Notes under the pieces: generated by a model
The model's database searches: none
Told to the model about the DNA's origin: nothing
The model's input: the letters and a program-made list of their open reading frames with translations, nothing else
Shown: in pieces, positions 61,728 to 64,000 of the stretch
How the letters are laid out: every line of letters begins with the position of its first letter
How positions within the stretch are numbered: the first letter of the stretch is position 1
Made by a program: the position numbers and the translations under genes
Assembly (NCBI RefSeq): GCF_020149765.1
Contig: NZ_CP083809.1
Coordinates: 62,001 to 126,000, forward strand
Origin: Pantoea agglomerans
Lineage (GTDB): Bacteria > Pseudomonadota > Gammaproteobacteria > Enterobacterales > Enterobacteriaceae
DNA length: 64,000 nt
Direction of reading: 5' to 3'

Positions 61728-62564
61728 ATGCAGCTTTGCAGTTTTTATCTTCCAGACCAGGGCATTAAAAGTTTCGGCATCGTAAAAGAAAACGGCGTGG
61801 TGGATGTCGGCACGCGCCTGGGCGCGCAGTGCCCGGATCTGAAAACCTTTCTGCAGCGCTCCTCGCTGGCGGATCTGGCGGCGTTTCGCGATCTGCCCGC
61901 CGACTACGCCTTTGCTGCGCTGCGCTTTCTGCCGGTAATTGACAATCCCGGTAAGGTTTTTTGCGTCGGCATGAACTACGCCGATAAGCGCAAGGAGTTT
62001 TCAGAAACCCAGAATGCGCCGACGCTGTTTATCCGCTTCGCCGACTCTCTGACCGGTCATGACCAGCCGCTGATGAAGCCTGACTCCACCAGCGAATTTG
62101 ACTATGAAGGCGAGCTGGCGGTGATCATCGGCAAACCGGCGCATCGGGTGAAGGCCGACGAGGCGCTGAGCTACGTGGCGGGCTACAGCTGCTTTATGGA
62201 TGCGACGGTACGCGACATGCAGTTCACCTGGTTTACCGCCGGGAAAAACTGGCCGCAGACCGGCGGCTTCGGCCCCTGGATGACCACGGCCGAGGCGATT
62301 GGCGATCCGCAGGCGCTGGCGATCAAAACCTTCCTTAACGGACGGGAAGTTCAGAACGATACCACCGGCAGCATGGTGCATAACGTCGCCAGTATTATCG
62401 AGTACATCTCCGCTTTCAGTCCGCTCTCGCCGGGCGACGTCATTTTTACCGGTTCGCCAGGCGGCGTCGGTAAAAAACGCACGCCGCCGCTGTTTATGTT
62501 CAGCGGCGACGTAGTGGAAGTGGAAATTGAGAAGATCGGCAGGCTGCGCAACGTTATCGCGTAA
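61728..62564 (+). CDS. Fumarylacetoacetate hydrolase family protein
   Basis: 278-residue FAH-family enzyme. The fold is recognised from VFCVGMNYADKRKEF, the metal-binding EFDYEGELAVIIGK, and the TGSPGGVGKKR segment at the end. Members hydrolyse or decarboxylate acylpyruvate-type compounds; the substrate here is unknown. It follows the D-aminopeptidase gene by 93 bp on the same strand, with a weak promoter-like TTGTTA in the gap, so it may be a late operon gene or a separate unit. Its tail overlaps the convergent hydrolase by 11 bp. Confidence 0.88.
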   Translation: MQLCSFYLPDQGIKSFGIVKENGVVDVGTRLGAQCPDLKTFLQRSSLADLAAFRDLPADYAFAALRFLPVIDNPGKVFCVGMNYADKRKEFSETQNAPTLFIRFADSLTGHDQPLMKPDSTSEFDYEGELAVIIGKPAHRVKADEALSYVAGYSCFMDATVRDMQFTWFTAGKNWPQTGGFGPWMTTAEAIGDPQALAIKTFLNGREVQNDTTGSMVHNVASIIEYISAFSPLSPGDVIFTGSPGGVGKKRTPPLFMFSGDVVEVEIEKIGRLRNVIA

Positions 62565-64000
62565 ACTGCACCACCCGGCTGCGGTTAAGCAGCAGGCGCA
62601 GCCGGTTGCCGTCGCGCTCCAGCATAAAGCGCTTTTGCCAGGGGCCGTCCTGCGCGGTCGCCAGCACCCGGTTGCCGCTCAGCGACTGCAGGCTGGCAAC
62701 CATCGCCGCCGGGCCGATGCCCATAATCAGCTTCTCCCCCGCAATCTCCAGTTCGCTGCGCCACTGCGGCAGAAACCAGCGTCCCTGCATCGCCTGCAGG
62801 CTGGCGCTGTCTGGCTGCGCTGGCGTAAAGCGGCGCGGCGCAGCATGGCCAATTTCGCCGACGATGTCGGCACCTTCCTGGCGCAGCCGCAGCGGAAGGG
62901 TGCTGGAGAGCGAGCGCGCGTCGCCGTGCGCGTCGTCGCGCCACAGGGTTTCGCTTGCCCCCAGCCAGGTTGCCGTGTCGCCGTTGATCTCCAGCCACTC
63001 CGCCGCCTGTTCTCCAGTATAGAGGCCGGGCGCGAGAGGGTGCCCTTTCTCCGGCAGCGCCCGGTTAAGCAGCGCCGCCATCACCCGCAGCGCGCTTTCA
63101 GAGGTGGCGACATCCTCCCGGTTCGCCACCAGCGCCACGCCGACCCGGCGCTCAGGGTGCAGCAGAAAATAGCTTTTATAGCCCGCGTGCGAGCCGCCGT
63201 GGCCAAACAGCGTCTGGGTACCGAGCTGGGTAGTGGCCAGGCCCAGCCCGTAGCCGCTGACGCGCCCGTCCGCCAGCAGGCGCGGCGCGCTGAGGCGTTG
63301 CAGCACGCCCGCACCGGGGCCAAGGTCGCTCAGCAGCGCCTGCAGCCAGCGCGTCAGATGGCGCAGGCTGCCGGCTACGCTGCCGGAGGCGGAAAGATGA
63401 AGGCCGGCGCTGGCGAGCTGCCAGCGGCTGCCGTCGAACCAGTAGCCCGGCACCAGACCGGGCACGACGTCGAACCAGCTTTCGGGGGCGGACAGGCTGA
63501 TATCGAGCGGCTGGCAGATATACTGCTGCAGCAGCGCGTCGAAACGCACCCCTTTGGCTTTAAGCGCCTCCTCCACCAGCCGATAGCCGGTATTGGTATA
63601 AGAGACTTCGCTGCCCGGCGGGTAGTTCAGCCCGCTCTCCGCGGCGAGGAACGCCAGCAGGTCGGCGTCGGTGGTGGCGTTATAGACCGACAGCCCGATC
63701 AGCGACAGGGTTTCACGCAGATCCGGCAGCCCGCTCGACATATCCAGCGCCTGGCCGACGGTAACCTGCCCGCTGGCGCCGCGCAGCTGCGGCAGGTGAT
63801 CGGCCAGCCTGTCGTCAGGCGACAGATAGCGGCGGCCCGGCCCGGTTACCAGCGCAGCGAAAAGATGTTTGGTGAGCGAGGCGTAGCGCACCACGCTGTC
63901 GAGGGTAAACGGCGTCTGCTGCGCCAGATCCGCCAGCCCGGCGCAGTGCGTCGAATGAACCTGACGGGCGTCGAACAGCATTATCGCGCCGCCTGGCGCG
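62554..64000 (-). CDS. S12 serine hydrolase, D-aminopeptidase DAP-like (truncated by window edge)
   Basis: Member of the class C beta-lactamase/penicillin-binding family. The three catalytic motifs are present: SLTK at residues 35-38 of the part from the internal ATG at 63981, YTN, and HGGSHAG. After the catalytic domain, about 150 residues form a beta-rich C-terminal region, as in Ochrobactrum D-aminopeptidase DAP. The frame continues past 63981 to the window end without a stop, and in this family the SxxK serine usually lies near residue 62, so the true start is beyond 64000. Gene context with D-peptide enzymes supports a D-peptidase role; beta-lactam hydrolysis is less likely. Confidence 0.8.
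   Translation of the reverse strand, partial: APGGAIMLFDARQVHSTHCAGLADLAQQTPFTLDSVVRYASLTKHLFAALVTGPGRRYLSPDDRLADHLPQLRGASGQVTVGQALDMSSGLPDLRETLSLIGLSVYNATTDADLLAFLAAESGLNYPPGSEVSYTNTGYRLVEEALKAKGVRFDALLQQYICQPLDISLSAPESWFDVVPGLVPGYWFDGSRWQLASAGLHLSASGSVAGSLRHLTRWLQALLSDLGPGAGVLQRLSAPRLLADGRVSGYGLGLATTQLGTQTLFGHGGSHAGYKSYFLLHPERRVGVALVANREDVATSESALRVMAALLNRALPEKGHPLAPGLYTGEQAAEWLEINGDTATWLGASETLWRDDAHGDARSLSSTLPLRLRQEGADIVGEIGHAAPRRFTPAQPDSASLQAMQGRWFLPQWRSELEIAGEKLIMGIGPAAMVASLQSLSGNRVLATAQDGPWQKRFMLERDGNRLRLLLNRSRVVQFTR

Noticed and set aside
62554..63981. Beta-lactamase resistance gene
   Set aside because: Motifs belong to the wider S12 family; the extra beta-rich C-terminal region and D-peptide context fit a peptidase better than AmpC.

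Overview
The window is chromosomal DNA from a GC-rich enterobacterium, most likely Erwiniaceae (Pantoea/Mixta/Erwinia-like). The evidence is near-identity of many proteins to E. coli K-12 homologues recalled from memory, a 1542-nt 16S rRNA of enterobacterial type, argG inserted between argB and argH, and a peroxiredoxin-glutaredoxin fusion gene divergent from oxyR. No prophage, insertion sequence, CRISPR array or plasmid function was seen.

Layout. (1) 1-17631 is a core block in the same order as the E. coli 89-90 min region: ppc, argE with divergent argCBGH behind a shared ArgR operator, prx-grx/oxyR, sthA, fabR-yijD, trmA, the cobalamin riboswitch with btuB, and murI. (2) 17640-23524 is a complete rRNA operon (P1/P2 promoters, boxA, 16S, tRNA-Ile, tRNA-Ala, 23S, 5S, tRNA-Asp, tRNA-Trp, terminator). 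Its left flank (btuB-murI) is that of E. coli rrnB, while its right flank (aspT-trpT-hdfR) is that of rrnC, so it marks a rearrangement through rRNA operons relative to E. coli. (3) 23548-35888 holds hdfR, maoP, comM and the full branched-chain amino acid set ilvL-ilvX-ilvGMEDA, ilvY and ilvC. The set includes the attenuator, an intact ilvG and a 16-residue ilvX. (4) 35914-51178 is more variable: an aldo/keto reductase, a LysR regulator, yhjE-yhjD-yhjC, an SDR, a PhzF-like protein, a GST, a MocR regulator facing a LysE exporter across a strong inverted repeat, phosphoketolase, mqo and a small membrane protein. (5) 51319-52293 holds mntP with an MntR box, and a very short gene encoding an AzuC-like small protein with its own promoter and a CRP-like site.

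(6) 52452-64000 is the most interesting part. One dense plus-strand operon encodes a DUF1611/DgcN-type protein, an enolase-superfamily epimerase (DgcA or L-Ala-D/L-Glu epimerase type), a complete peptide ABC importer, a DmpA-type P1 aminopeptidase and an M55 D-aminopeptidase. A fumarylacetoacetate-hydrolase-family protein follows. A convergent S12 serine hydrolase resembling D-aminopeptidase DAP runs off the right edge. Together these read as an import and degradation system for D-amino-acid-containing peptides such as murein peptides, probably ending in L-glutamate or N-acetyl-L-glutamate. A perfect 9-bp inverted repeat lies directly in front of the first gene and overlaps its ribosome binding site.
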